Shown one piece after another: positions 49,890-58,585 of a stretch of 64,000 nt of DNA (position 1 is its first letter; each line of letters opens with the position of its first letter). The stretch is from NCBI RefSeq assembly GCF_014648875.1, contig NZ_BMRY01000005.1, positions 372,001 through 436,000 of the forward strand, given 5' to 3'. The translations under genes were made by a program, and so were the position numbers. Under the pieces are notes generated by a model that was given only the letters and a program-made list of their open reading frames with translations, was not told where the DNA came from and searched no databases. This stretch comes from Streptomyces parvus. Its GTDB lineage: Bacteria; Actinomycetota; Actinomycetes; Streptomycetales; Streptomycetaceae.

Positions 49890-51713
49890 TCACCCCACGT
49901 ACGGGTCGGGCACTTCTCCCTCCCGGGCCAGGAACGCGAAGTCGCATCCGGTGTCGGCCTGGGTGATCTGCTCCTGGTACAGCGCCCCGTAACCGCGTCC
50001 GTAGCGGGCGGGCGGCGGGCTCCAGGCGGCACGGCGGCGTTCCAGCTCGTCGTCGTCGACACCGAGGTGGAGCAGGCGGGCCTCGACGTCCAGGGTGATG
50101 AGGTCCCCGGTGCGGACCAGGGCGAGGGGCCCGCCGACGAACGACTCGGGCGCGATGTGCAGGACGCACGCCCCGTAACTCGTGCCGCTCATCCGGGCGT
50201 CGGAGATCCGCACCATGTCCCGTACGCCCTGCTTCAGCAGGTAGTCGGGGATCGGCAGCATGCCGTACTCGGGCATGCCGGGCCCGCCCTGGGGTCCGGC
50301 GTTGCGCAGCACGAGGACATGGTCCGGAGTGAGCGCCAGCGCGGGGTCGTTGATCGTGCGCTGCAACTCCCGGTAGTCGTCGAAGACGACGGCGGGCCCG
50401 GTGTGCCGCAGCAGGCGCGGCTCGGCGGCGATGTGCTTGATGACCGCGCCGTCGGGGCAGAGGTTGCCGCGCAGGACAGCCACCCCGCCCTCCTCGGCCA
50501 GGGGTTCGGTGCGCTCGCGGATGACGGCGCTGTTGTGGACGGCCGCACCGTCGAGCTGCTCGCGCAGGGTGGTGTGCGCGACGGTGGGCCGGTCCAGGTG
50601 CAGGACGTCGGCGATCCTGCTCAGGAAGCCGGGCAGCCCGCCCGCGAAGTGGAAGTCCTCCATCAAGTACCGCCCGCCGGGGCGGAGATCGGCGAGGACG
50701 GGCACCGTACGGGCGATCCGGTCGAAGTCGTCCAGGGTGAGCTTCACACCGGACCGGCCCGCCATCGCGATCAGGTGGATCACGGCGTTGGTGGAGCCGC
50801 CGAGCGCGAGGACGGTCGCGACGGCGTCCTCGTACGCGTCGGCCGTGAGGATCTGCGACAACGTCGTGCGCTGCCGTACGAGTTCGACGATGCGCAGGCC
50901 GGATGCGGCGGCCATCCGGTCGTGCCCGGAGTCGACGGCCGGGATGGAGGAGGCCCCGGGCAGGGTGACGCCCAGCGCCTCGGCGGCGGCCGTCAGCGTG
51001 GAGGCGGTGCCCATCGTCATGCAGTGGCCGGCGGAGCGGGCGAGGCCGTTCTCCAGCTCCCCCATCTCGCAGTCGCCGATCAGCCCGGCCCGCCGCTCGT
51101 CCCAGTACTTCCACATGTCCGTGCCGGAGCCCAGGACCTCGTTGCGCCAGTGGCCCGGCAGCATCGGCCCGGCCGGCACGAAGACGGTGGGCAGGTCCGC
51201 GGAGGCCGCGCCCATCAGCAGCGCGGGCGTCGACTTGTCGCAGCCGCCCAGCAGGACGGCCCCGTCGACGGGGTACGAGCGGAGCAGCTCCTCGGTCTCC
51301 ATGGCGAGCAGGTTGCGGTAGAGCATGGGGGTCGGCTTCTGGAAGGTCTCCGAGAGGGTGGAGACCGGGAACTCCAGCGGGAACCCGCCCGCCTGCCAGA
51401 CGCCCCGCTTCACCGCCTGCGCGCGTTCACGCAGGTGGGAGTGGCAGGGGTTGATGTCGGACCAGGTGTTGAGGACGGCGATGACCGGCTTGCCGAGGTG
51501 CTCCTCGGGGAGGTAGCCGAGCTGACGGGTGCGGGCCCGGTGGCTGAAGGAGCGCAACCCGTCGGTGCCGTACCACTGGTGGCTGCGCAGCTCCTCGGGC
51601 GCGACGGGGGCCGCTTTCCGGTCGTCCGTCTCCGCGGCCGACCCCCGGCCCTCCGCCTCCGCGGCCGATCCCCGGCCCTCAGTCTCCGCGGCCGCTCTCC
51701 GGTGTTCCGTCAC
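49890..51713 (-). CDS. IlvD/Edd-family dehydratase (sugar-acid type)
   Basis: 607 aa, GTG start overlapping the DapA-family stop. Iron-sulfur ligands DINPCHSHL, LGGCDKSTPA and GDCEMGELENG; substrate region LALGGSTNAVIHLIAMAG; and ISDARMSGTSYGACVLH near the end. The length and DMWKYWDERR sequence suit the L-arabinonate/D-xylonate dehydratase branch rather than the branched-chain amino acid enzyme. It removes water from an aldonic or aldaric acid to give a 2-keto-3-deoxy acid. Residues 8-34 are a 9-residue repeat outside the fold. Confidence 0.92.
   Translation of the reverse strand: MTEHRRAAAETEGRGSAAEAEGRGSAAETDDRKAAPVAPEELRSHQWYGTDGLRSFSHRARTRQLGYLPEEHLGKPVIAVLNTWSDINPCHSHLRERAQAVKRGVWQAGGFPLEFPVSTLSETFQKPTPMLYRNLLAMETEELLRSYPVDGAVLLGGCDKSTPALLMGAASADLPTVFVPAGPMLPGHWRNEVLGSGTDMWKYWDERRAGLIGDCEMGELENGLARSAGHCMTMGTASTLTAAAEALGVTLPGASSIPAVDSGHDRMAAASGLRIVELVRQRTTLSQILTADAYEDAVATVLALGGSTNAVIHLIAMAGRSGVKLTLDDFDRIARTVPVLADLRPGGRYLMEDFHFAGGLPGFLSRIADVLHLDRPTVAHTTLREQLDGAAVHNSAVIRERTEPLAEEGGVAVLRGNLCPDGAVIKHIAAEPRLLRHTGPAVVFDDYRELQRTINDPALALTPDHVLVLRNAGPQGGPGMPEYGMLPIPDYLLKQGVRDMVRISDARMSGTSYGACVLHIAPESFVGGPLALVRTGDLITLDVEARLLHLGVDDDELERRRAAWSPPPARYGRGYGALYQEQITQADTGCDFAFLAREGEVPDPYVG
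51612..51692 (-). repeat. 27-bp tandem repeat in the dehydratase N-terminus
   Basis: Three copies of a nine-codon unit (AAETEGRGS, AAEAEGRGS, AAETDDRKA) form a disordered-looking N-terminal extension. Confidence 0.8.
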
Positions 51714-52612
51714 AGCGCCCACGCGGCTATCTGCTCGGCGACCTCGGTGCGCCGCGCCTCGGGCAGGACCCGGCTCGGCGCGCGTACCTCGCGGCGGCAG
51801 AGGCCGAGCACGGACAGGGCCTCCTTGATGACCGTGACGTTGTTGGCGGACTGCTCCTCGGCGCGGAGCTCCTCGAAGCGGCGGATGCGCTCCCACACCT
51901 TCATGGCCGCCACGTAGTCCCCGGCGCGCAGTGCTTCCAGCATGTCGAGGGAGACGGCCGGGGCGACGTTGACGAGACCGGACGTGAAGCCGGTGGCGCC
52001 GGTGGCGAAGTAGGAGGGGGCGTACAGCTCGGCGAGGCCGGCGATCCAGACGAACCGCTCCAGTCCGGCGTCGCGGGCGAAGGCCCCGAAGCGCGCCGCG
52101 TCGGGCACCGCGTACTTCACGCCGATGACGTTGGGGCAGCTGTCGGCGAGCGCGGCGAGCCGGTCGCCGGCGAGCAGGGGGTTGCGGATGTACGGGACGA
52201 CGCCGAGCTCCGGGACGGCCTCGGCGATGGCCCGGTGGTAGTCGACCCAGCCCTCCTGGGCGACGTAGGGGTGCACCGGCTGGTGGACCATCACCATCGC
52301 CGCGCCCACCTCGGCGGCGTGCTCGGCGGCGGCGACGGCGGCCGGTACGTCGTGGCCGACGCCCACCAGGACGGTGGCGCGTCCCGCGGCCTCCTCGACG
52401 GTCAGCTCGGTGACGAGGCGCTGCTCGTCGGGGGTGAGCGCGTAGAACTCCCCAGTGTTGCCGTTCGGGGTGACGATGCGGACACCGCCGTCGAGCAGCC
52501 TGCGCGTCAGGGCGCGGTGGTTCGCGACGTCGATACTGCCGTCCTCGGCGAACGGGGTCACCGGGATCGCCACAACGTCGGCGAGGGCCGCCTTCAGCGG
52601 AGAGAAGTCCAT
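51710..52612 (-). CDS. DapA-family lyase/dehydratase (sugar-acid catabolism)
   Basis: 300 aa from the ATG at 52612 (MDFSPLKAALADVVAIPVTP). A GTG at 52669 that overlaps the GntR stop would add 19 residues and is an alternative, since the rest of the operon uses such overlaps. TIM barrel with the Schiff-base Lys in NVIGVKYAVPD, VTPNGNTGEFYAL and the Tyr in PYIRNP. Likely a 5-dehydro-4-deoxyglucarate or 2-keto-3-deoxy-arabinonate dehydratase-like enzyme producing 2-oxoglutarate semialdehyde, judged from the dehydratase neighbour. Confidence 0.88.
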   Translation of the reverse strand: MDFSPLKAALADVVAIPVTPFAEDGSIDVANHRALTRRLLDGGVRIVTPNGNTGEFYALTPDEQRLVTELTVEEAAGRATVLVGVGHDVPAAVAAAEHAAEVGAAMVMVHQPVHPYVAQEGWVDYHRAIAEAVPELGVVPYIRNPLLAGDRLAALADSCPNVIGVKYAVPDAARFGAFARDAGLERFVWIAGLAELYAPSYFATGATGFTSGLVNVAPAVSLDMLEALRAGDYVAAMKVWERIRRFEELRAEEQSANNVTVIKEALSVLGLCRREVRAPSRVLPEARRTEVAEQIAAWAL

Positions 52613-52665
52613 GCGGACCGGCCTTTCGTCGGATTGCTGGTGGAGGTGCGGTTCCAGCAGACGGT

Positions 52666-53322
52666 TCACGCGGCACCGCCCCCGTCCTCGTCGTCGGGGA
52701 AGGCACGGCGTACGAACGATGCGATGTGATGGTGCAGAGCCCCGGCGGCGGCCTCCGCGTCGTCGGCGAGCGCGAGCCGCAGGATTTCCCGGTGCTCGGC
52801 CGCCTCACGCTCCCAGGAGGGGACGGCCGACCAGGCCACCGTGGAGACGAGGGCCGCCTGGTCGCGGACCTCGTCGAGCATCCGGGCGAGCAGAGGGTTG
52901 CCGCAGGGCAGGTACAGGGCACGGTGGAAGTCACGGTTGGCCAGCGACCTGTCGGCCTTGTCGAGCGCCGAGTCGGCCCGTTCCAGGGCCTCTTGGGCCG
53001 CTTCCAGCGAGGCCTTGCGGTTGACGGACCGGCGCAGCGCCTCCGGTTCCAGCAGGAGGCGTACGTCGTACACCTCCCGGGCCATGGTCGCGTCGACGAG
53101 CCGCACGGTGACGCCCTTGTACTGGCTCATGACCACGAGTCCCGTACCCGCGAGGGTCTTGAGCGCCTCGCGGACCGGGGTCTTGGACACCCCGAACTGA
53201 GCGGCGAGTTCCGTCTCCACCAGCGCCTGTCCCGGTCTCAGCTGCGCGGTGAGGATGGCGTGCTTGATGGCCTCCAGCACGTACTGGGTCCGGGACGGGA
53301 TCGGGGCAGGGGCGAAGGTCAT
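52666..53322 (-). CDS. GntR-family regulator (FadR/FCD subgroup)
   Basis: 218 aa. Winged HTH: AIKHAILTAQLRPGQALVET, then LAAQFGVSKTPVREALKTLAGTG. C-terminal FCD domain with D-FHRAL and H residues (AEHREIL, HHHIASF) for a metal and a carboxylate ligand. Likely senses a sugar acid and controls this operon and the divergent uronate dehydrogenase gene. First gene of the long minus-strand run. Confidence 0.93.
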   Translation of the reverse strand: MTFAPAPIPSRTQYVLEAIKHAILTAQLRPGQALVETELAAQFGVSKTPVREALKTLAGTGLVVMSQYKGVTVRLVDATMAREVYDVRLLLEPEALRRSVNRKASLEAAQEALERADSALDKADRSLANRDFHRALYLPCGNPLLARMLDEVRDQAALVSTVAWSAVPSWEREAAEHREILRLALADDAEAAAGALHHHIASFVRRAFPDDEDGGGAA

Positions 53323-53366
53323 GGGTGACGGGCTCTCACATCTCGCGTATCGCGTCTCATATATGA

Positions 53367-53379
53367 CGTACGAAGTACG
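53367..53379. promoter_or_regulatory. Candidate GntR operator
   Basis: CGTAC GAA GTACG, a perfect inverted repeat 45 bp before the GntR gene and between it and the divergent uronate dehydrogenase. Confidence 0.5.
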
Positions 53380-53588
53380 ACGCGATGAAGCTAGGGCTGC
53401 CCGGAAGGCTTCGTCAACGCTTCGGACAGAACAACTTTCGGTGCGGACGGGCCACTTGACGTAACCTCACGGACTTCTTAGCTTGTCCACGTATGCGAAC
53501 GTGGTCCACGGCCCTGAAGGCCGGAGGCGTCAGGAGGCGCACCGATCGGTGCCGCACCGCATCGCATCGCCCCCGAGGAGACCCCCGT

Positions 53589-54398
53589 ATGCCCGCTCCC
53601 CGTACCGTCCTGCTCACCGGTGCCGCGGGCGGCCTCGGCACCCTGATGCGCGGGCTGCTGCCCGCGTACGGCTACGACCTGCGGCTCTTCGACCTGGTCC
53701 CGGTCGAGGACGAGCCGCAGGCCGTCACCGCCGACCTGAACGACCGAAAGGCACTGCGCGAGGCCGTACGCGGGGTGGACGCGATCATCCACCTGGCCGG
53801 CATCTCCCTGGAATCCACGTTCGACAAGATCCTCCGCGCCAACATCGAAGGCCCGTACCACCTTTACGAGGCCGCCCGCGAGGAGGGCGTCCGCCGCATC
53901 GTGGCCGCCTCCTCCAACCACGCCGTCGGCCACACGCCGCGCCCGCTCGCCGGGGACCGGCCGATCCCGTCCGACGCCCCGCACCGCCCCGACACCTTCT
54001 ACGGCCTGTCGAAGTGCTTCGGCGAGGACCTGGCCCAGCTCTACTGGGACAAGCACGGCGTCGAGACCGTGTCGGTACGGATCGGGAGCTGCTTCCCGGA
54101 GCCCACCTCGGTACGCATGCTGTCCCTGTGGATGAGCCCCGCCGACGGAGCCCGCCTCTTCCACGCCGCGCTCACCGCCGAGGACGTCGGCCACACCGTC
54201 GTCCACGGTTCCTCCGCCAACACCCGCCTGTGGTGGGACCTGACCTCGGCGCGGGCGCTGGGCTACGCACCGCAGGACGACTCGGAGCCGTACGCGGCGA
54301 AACTCATCGCCGCCCAGGGCGAACCGGACCCCGCCGACCCGGCGCAGACCCGTCTCGGCGGCCACTTCGTGACGGACCCGCCGATCTGGCCGCACTGA
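53589..54398 (+). CDS. udh: Uronate dehydrogenase
   Basis: 269 aa; GAGGAG eight bases before the ATG. Extended SDR with TGAAGGLGTLMRG, the family-specific GISLESTFDKILRANIEGPY, AASSNHAVGHTPR and catalytic Tyr138-x3-Lys142 (YGLSK). Size and motifs match bacterial uronate dehydrogenases, which oxidise D-galacturonate or D-glucuronate with NAD to the aldarolactone. Divergent from the GntR gene and thus linked to the pectate lyases and dehydratase/DapA pair of the locus. Confidence 0.9.
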   Translation: MPAPRTVLLTGAAGGLGTLMRGLLPAYGYDLRLFDLVPVEDEPQAVTADLNDRKALREAVRGVDAIIHLAGISLESTFDKILRANIEGPYHLYEAAREEGVRRIVAASSNHAVGHTPRPLAGDRPIPSDAPHRPDTFYGLSKCFGEDLAQLYWDKHGVETVSVRIGSCFPEPTSVRMLSLWMSPADGARLFHAALTAEDVGHTVVHGSSANTRLWWDLTSARALGYAPQDDSEPYAAKLIAAQGEPDPADPAQTRLGGHFVTDPPIWPH

Positions 54399-54401
54399 GG
54401 G

Positions 54402-55064
54402 GGCCGGTGGGAGAAGCTCCCGCAGCGGCTCGTGGACGGCACCGGTCACGCCGCGCTCGGCGCCGAGGCGGAGGAGGCTGTGGACGGCGGCCCGGTTCAG
54501 GTCGACGGTGGAGACCCCGTCCCCGTACGAGCGGGTCCCCGCCTCCCGGGCCAGTTCCGGCAGGAACGGGGCCATCCCGCGCAGCCGGCGGGCGACGAGC
54601 CGCGAGCGACGAGCGACGAGCGACGCGAACGCCTCGGGGTCCGTGCCCGACGGCTCCAGCAGCGCGAGGGCGTGCAGGAATCCGGTGAGCGCCGCGTACC
54701 CGGTGCCGAGGACGGCGAGGTCGTGGACCTCGGCGGCCCCGGGGTCGGTCCCGAAGCAGTGCGCGGACGCCACCACCTCCAGCTCCTCGCGGTACGCGGT
54801 GAAGACGCGCTCCGAGCCGCTGCAGAGGAAGAACGCCTCGCCGGTGGCGACGGTTTCGGGGAGCGCCATCATGGCCCCGTCCAGGTAGTCGGCGCCGTAC
54901 CCCGCGAACAGGCCGGCCGGCTCCCGGGCACGCTCCGGGCTGCTGTTGGCCAGATTCACGAGGATCCGGCCGCGCAGCTCCTCGCCGACCGGGCCGAAGG
55001 CGTCGCGTACGGAGTCGCTGTCGACGAGCGCGGCGAGAACCAGCGGCCCGGCCGGCGGCGGTAG
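54402..55064 (-). pseudogene. Truncated imine-reductase/6PGDH-like gene
   Basis: One minus-strand frame reads GPLVLAALVDSDSVRDAFG, RGRILVNLANSSPERARE, GADYLDGAMMALPETVATGE, CFGTDPGAAEVHDLAVLGTG and PFLPELARE, an NADPH-dependent imine reductase-like protein. The N-terminal Rossmann GxGxMG part is missing (the frame runs into unrelated sequence near 55065), and the C-terminus is lost after LRELLPP against the uronate dehydrogenase end. About 220 of ~290 codons remain; a non-functional remnant. Confidence 0.75.
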
Positions 55065-55166
55065 AAGGCACTGACTCCAGGCGTTCCGTCGCTTCAGCGA
55101 TATCCGGCGCCTTGTACGGTCGAGTCACTGTCGGAGCGTAGGGTCGAGCAGTCACAGGGGTGCACT

Positions 55167-55673
55167 TTGAGCAATATTTTGGGCGCGCACGAAATAGTCG
55201 TCAGTCCCAGCTATCGCCTGTTCGGTTTGATGGACACGAGTGTCGATCCGTACGGGCTGGATCCAGATGATACCCATTGGCTTCTTTCCGCCCCTGGGCT
55301 GGTATATCTCCAAGTACCATCAGCAGTAATCAATTCGATCGTGCGCCTGGAGAGCTGGTCCAGTAAACCTCCGGAGAATCCTGGCAAATGGTTCGGTCGG
55401 GAAGAGGTGGCAGTGGAGTTTCCCACCGGGGAGCTAGAGATACACACCCTCGATGGCGGGGCCCAGAATATCCCTTTAACTCTTCCCTCGGCCGGTCTGT
55501 ACGAGATGCGATGGCAGTGGATGTTCAATGGGAATCGAGGCCCTTTCCTGTCACCGATTGGAGGATCACGCCCATTGCCAGTGCCACCGGGCCAGGAAAG
55601 GGAATTGAAAGGTAAAGATCAGTACTGCCTTGTGCAGATATGGCGCGCACCCACCTGCACGCAGGAAGAGTAG
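55167..55673 (+). CDS. Orphan protein of lower GC content
   Basis: 168 aa from a TTG at 55167 (GGGG about seven bases upstream). Not recognised. It starts NILGAHEIVVSPSYRLFGL, is rich in beta-prone segments and has the conserved-looking AGLYEMRWQWMFNG followed by GPFLSP. No signal peptide. Its codons use A/T in third positions far more than its neighbours, and it sits beside a gene remnant, both signs of recent transfer. The size and fold recall immunity or inhibitor proteins; that is only an impression. Confidence 0.65.
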   Translation: MSNILGAHEIVVSPSYRLFGLMDTSVDPYGLDPDDTHWLLSAPGLVYLQVPSAVINSIVRLESWSSKPPENPGKWFGREEVAVEFPTGELEIHTLDGGAQNIPLTLPSAGLYEMRWQWMFNGNRGPFLSPIGGSRPLPVPPGQERELKGKDQYCLVQIWRAPTCTQEE

Positions 55674-56157
55674 TGGACTGTGGGGCTGAAATATTTCGGC
55701 CCCATCGGCAAACGTTGCGTCAACCACACGGCGACGTGCGCAACGGCGCTGAAAGTGAACGCTGTGCCATGTAGGTACTTTTCGGACTCGGGTGCCACTC
55801 GATAGCCTCAACGGCATCGGCGCCCAGTTTCGCCACCCCGAAGGCGGTGACCATCAAAGCCGCAGGGCGCGCCGGGTGTCGCTCCTGCGGCCTACTGCAC
55901 GGTGGTGTGCATGACGGAGACGGTGCACTCGATCGTGGATGCCCGCGCTGGGCGCGGCGCACCGGGCCCGCGCGGCAGCGGGGGCTCCGCTTCCGGCGGC
56001 GGAGCGGGGAGCGTGGACCGGGTGGAGGCGGCGGTGCGGGCGGCGCTGGGCGACGAGGTCTGCACGAGGGAATCCTCGTCGGGGACCGATGACTTTCCCG
56101 GGCGTGCGGGGTCATGACCTGGTAGGACGACTCGACGCACGACCGAAGGAGAAGGCC
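55674..56157. other. Intergenic stretch with gene debris
   Basis: No supported intact gene. A short plus-strand frame (from about 55911, MTETVHSIVDARAGRG, ending 56117) contains VDRVEAAVRAALGDEV, and a minus-strand frame near 55720-55853 reads MVTAFGVAKLGADAVEAIEW. Both look like fragments of lost genes, but neither can be assigned. Confidence 0.4.
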
Positions 56158-56565
56158 ATGGCAGCGCAGGACAAGACCGGCCCGGGCACCACTCCCCCGC
56201 AGGGCGAGGTCACCGGCCTCGGAGTCATCATCGGCAGCACGGACAGCGAGGCCCTGATCTCCTGGTACCGCGCCGCACTGGAGCCGCTGGGCGCCCGCTG
56301 GGCGGAGCATCTCCTGATCGTGGGCCCCGGGGCGATCATCGGCTTCGACGAGCGGGACGACGTGGCGGACAAGGCCGCCGAGCCGGGCCGGCAGATGATC
56401 AACATCACCGTGCGCGACGTCCGGGCGGCCGAGAGGCACCTCAACACCCTCGGGGTCACGTGGGTGCGGCCGGTCGAGGAGGTCGGGGGCGGCTGGTTCT
56501 TCTCCACGATCGTGGACCCGGTGGGGAACTACCTCCAGATCCTCCAGGGCCCGGAAACACCGTGA
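56158..56565 (+). CDS. VOC (glyoxalase/bleomycin-resistance) family protein
   Basis: 135 aa; AAGGAG seven bases before the ATG. Paired beta-alpha-beta modules: GLGVIIGSTDSEALISWYRA and MINITVRDVRAAERHLNTLG, ending FFSTIVDPVGNYLQILQG, the usual VOC metal-site Glu being replaced by Gln at the end (LQIL). Could be a divalent-metal enzyme or a ligand-binding protein; substrate unknown. Confidence 0.88.
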   Translation: MAAQDKTGPGTTPPQGEVTGLGVIIGSTDSEALISWYRAALEPLGARWAEHLLIVGPGAIIGFDERDDVADKAAEPGRQMINITVRDVRAAERHLNTLGVTWVRPVEEVGGGWFFSTIVDPVGNYLQILQGPETP

Positions 56566-56626
56566 GCCTCCCCGGGAATCCCCCTAGATTGTCAAGAGCA
56601 CTCGAACGAGGGGGAGTTCACCGAGC

Positions 56627-57466
56627 ATGCCATCGACAACGTTCCGTATCGGCGGGGACCTGCCCGTGGGCCGGCTGGGCTTCGGCGCGATGCACCTGCC
56701 CACCGAGAAGCCCGAGGACCGACCGTCGGCCATCGCCGTGGCCCGCCGGGCGGTCGACCTGGGCATCACACTGATCGACACGGCCCACATGTACGGGTAC
56801 GGGGCCAACGAGGAGGTCCTGGCCGAGGCCCTCCACCCGTACCCGAAGGACCTCCTGATCACCACGAAGGTCGGGGTCGTCCGCTCCGCCGAGACGGGCG
56901 AGTGGGCCCTGAACGGCCGCCCGGAGTCCCTGCGCGCCGAGGTGGACCACGCCCTGCGCCGCCTCCGCGTCGACCGCCTGGAGCTGCTCCAGCTCCACCG
57001 CATCGACCCGGAGACCCCGCTCGCCGACCAGCTCGGCACCCTGCGGGACCTGCGCGACGCGGGCAAGGTGGGCCGGATCGGCCTGTCCGAGGTGACGGCC
57101 GCCGAACTGGCCGAGGCTCGGGAGATCGTCGACATCGCGAGCGTCCAGAACCGCTACAACCTGACCGACCGCGAACACGAGCCGGTCCTCGCGGCGTGCG
57201 CGGCGGCGGACATCGCGTTCCTGCCCTGGCGCACGGTGGCCTGGGGCAAGGCGGGCGACCGGGCGGAGGTGGCAGCGGTCGCGGCCGAGCTGAACGCCAC
57301 CCCCACCCAGGTCTGCCTGGCCTGGCTCCTGGACCACTCCCCGGTCACGCTCCCGATCCCGGGCACGTCGAGCATCGCCCACCTGGAGGAGAACACGGCG
57401 GCGGCGGACGTGGTCCTCACGCCGGAGCTGCGGGCGCGGCTGGACGGGATCGCGGGGGCGGCATAA
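56627..57466 (+). CDS. Aldo/keto reductase
   Basis: 279 aa. Catalytic tetrad Asp51, Tyr56 (IDTAHMYGYG), Lys81 (TTKVGV) and His124 (LQLHRIDP); NADPH motif PIPGTSSIAHLEEN. This short form resembles the YdbC-like/AKR group. GGGGGAG precedes the ATG. Only distantly similar to the 8458 reductase. Substrate unknown. Confidence 0.93.
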   Translation: MPSTTFRIGGDLPVGRLGFGAMHLPTEKPEDRPSAIAVARRAVDLGITLIDTAHMYGYGANEEVLAEALHPYPKDLLITTKVGVVRSAETGEWALNGRPESLRAEVDHALRRLRVDRLELLQLHRIDPETPLADQLGTLRDLRDAGKVGRIGLSEVTAAELAEAREIVDIASVQNRYNLTDREHEPVLAACAAADIAFLPWRTVAWGKAGDRAEVAAVAAELNATPTQVCLAWLLDHSPVTLPIPGTSSIAHLEENTAAADVVLTPELRARLDGIAGAA

Positions 57467-57493
57467 CCGACGGGCGGTCCGCCCCGGGGGGCA

Positions 57494-58030
57494 TCACGGC
57501 CCGGAGTGCGGAAGGGAGCCCGGACTCGCCGATGCGGCCGTCACATCCCGGACGACCCTGTCCGGATCGGCGGCCGCGTCCTCCACGAACTCCGGGAAGT
57601 CCACGTTGGCGAGCTGGAGGTTCCCGTGGACCATGTGCACGGCGTCCGGCGCGACACGCACCTCGCGGGGCTGCGGGGAGTCGATGAGCTCCTGGTAGTA
57701 CATCGGGTCGAGGTCCTCGTCGTCATCAGCGCCGAGGTCGAGGGCGAGCAGCGGACGCAAGGGCGAGCGCATGGTGACCCCGTCGGCGAGAAACACAACG
57801 CTCAGTTCCTCGTCCCGCGCCGCAGCGGCTACAGCCTCGTCGCCGGTGACACCGTCCCACCGCCGGTCCTCGACGAGATGCGCCACCGACAACCACTCCC
57901 GCTCCCCCTCGACGGCACGCTCCAGCGCGGCGACGACCTCCCGCCACGCGGCGTCATCGGTGTAGTCGGTCCGGATGACGAGAGGCACCCACTCATCGGC
58001 CCGAACGATCTCCGGCAGCTCTTTCCTCAT
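57494..58030 (-). CDS. DUF6924 family protein
   Basis: 178 aa from the ATG at 58030 (GGGGAG just upstream; another ATG at 58045). It begins with LPEIVRADEWVPLVIRTDYT and continues DDAAWREVVAAL, LSVVFLADGVTM, and REVRVAPDAVHMVHGNLQLA followed by NVDFPEFVE, a pattern matching DUF6924, soluble proteins common in Streptomyces. No known function. Confidence 0.8.
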   Translation of the reverse strand: MRKELPEIVRADEWVPLVIRTDYTDDAAWREVVAALERAVEGEREWLSVAHLVEDRRWDGVTGDEAVAAAARDEELSVVFLADGVTMRSPLRPLLALDLGADDDEDLDPMYYQELIDSPQPREVRVAPDAVHMVHGNLQLANVDFPEFVEDAAADPDRVVRDVTAASASPGSLPHSGP

Positions 58031-58136
58031 CGGCTCCCCGCCCATCCGGTCGACTCCGCTCCCACCGCACGGACGGTGTCACGTCCCACTGACACAACCG
58101 GCGGGCTCGGGAAGCCGGGGAAGCCAGGTCGGCGGA

Positions 58137-58457
58137 TCAATCCCGCCCGGAAGCCGCGGCGAGGTGACGAAGGCAGGAGTCGGCAGCCTCGCGGTGGGGC
58201 ATGTGCGGCTCGTCGCTGTAGAGCCGCATCTCACGAGCCGCTCGATCCATGTGCCGCCAGAAATCGAGGGGCAGACCGAGGTCGTCGGCGAGATGGGCCA
58301 TGCAGTCGAAGGCGAGTCCCAGTTCGTTGTGGTCCAGGAACTCCGTGGTCGTAGAGAGATCGATCCCCGGAAGAGGCGCGAAGTAGGCCCGCGCGGCGTC
58401 AAGGTGGGTCCGGGTCCGCTTCCAGCTCGCCGCCAGAGCCTCACGATCATGGGTCAT
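58137..58457 (-). CDS. Small helical protein, possibly immunity-like (MafI-like)
   Basis: 106 aa from the ATG at 58457 (MTHDREALAASWKRTRTHLD). Contains FLDHNELGLAFDCMAHLADD followed by LGLPLDFWRHM, a helical core reminiscent of MafI-type immunity proteins; the match is by eye and weak. No neighbouring toxin gene is seen. Orphan status and small size fit the mosaic character of this region. Confidence 0.65.
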   Translation of the reverse strand: MTHDREALAASWKRTRTHLDAARAYFAPLPGIDLSTTTEFLDHNELGLAFDCMAHLADDLGLPLDFWRHMDRAAREMRLYSDEPHMPHREAADSCLRHLAAASGRD

Positions 58458-58585
58458 GGCACCAGTGTTGCCCGTGCCATGACCATCCACCAGCTGATTA
58501 CGGACGAGGTTGCACCCGCCCGAGGAGATGGCCGGCTCGACGCACCGGAACGTACGCGGGCGGGGCGGACGGGCCTACCGCTGCC

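Noticed and set aside
55902..56117. 71-codon plus-strand frame with VDRVEAAVRAALGDEV
   Set aside because: No homology recognised, no RBS, Gly/Ser-rich half; recorded only as possible gene debris.
55720..56439. Minus-strand frame with MVTAFGVAKLGADAVEAIEW
   Set aside because: The promising stretch is short and the rest is low-complexity; not enough to call a gene or name a family.
57494..58457. Reading the DUF6924 and MafI-like genes as a polymorphic toxin/immunity locus
   Set aside because: No toxin gene or secretion-linked large protein is adjacent; the MafI likeness is weak.
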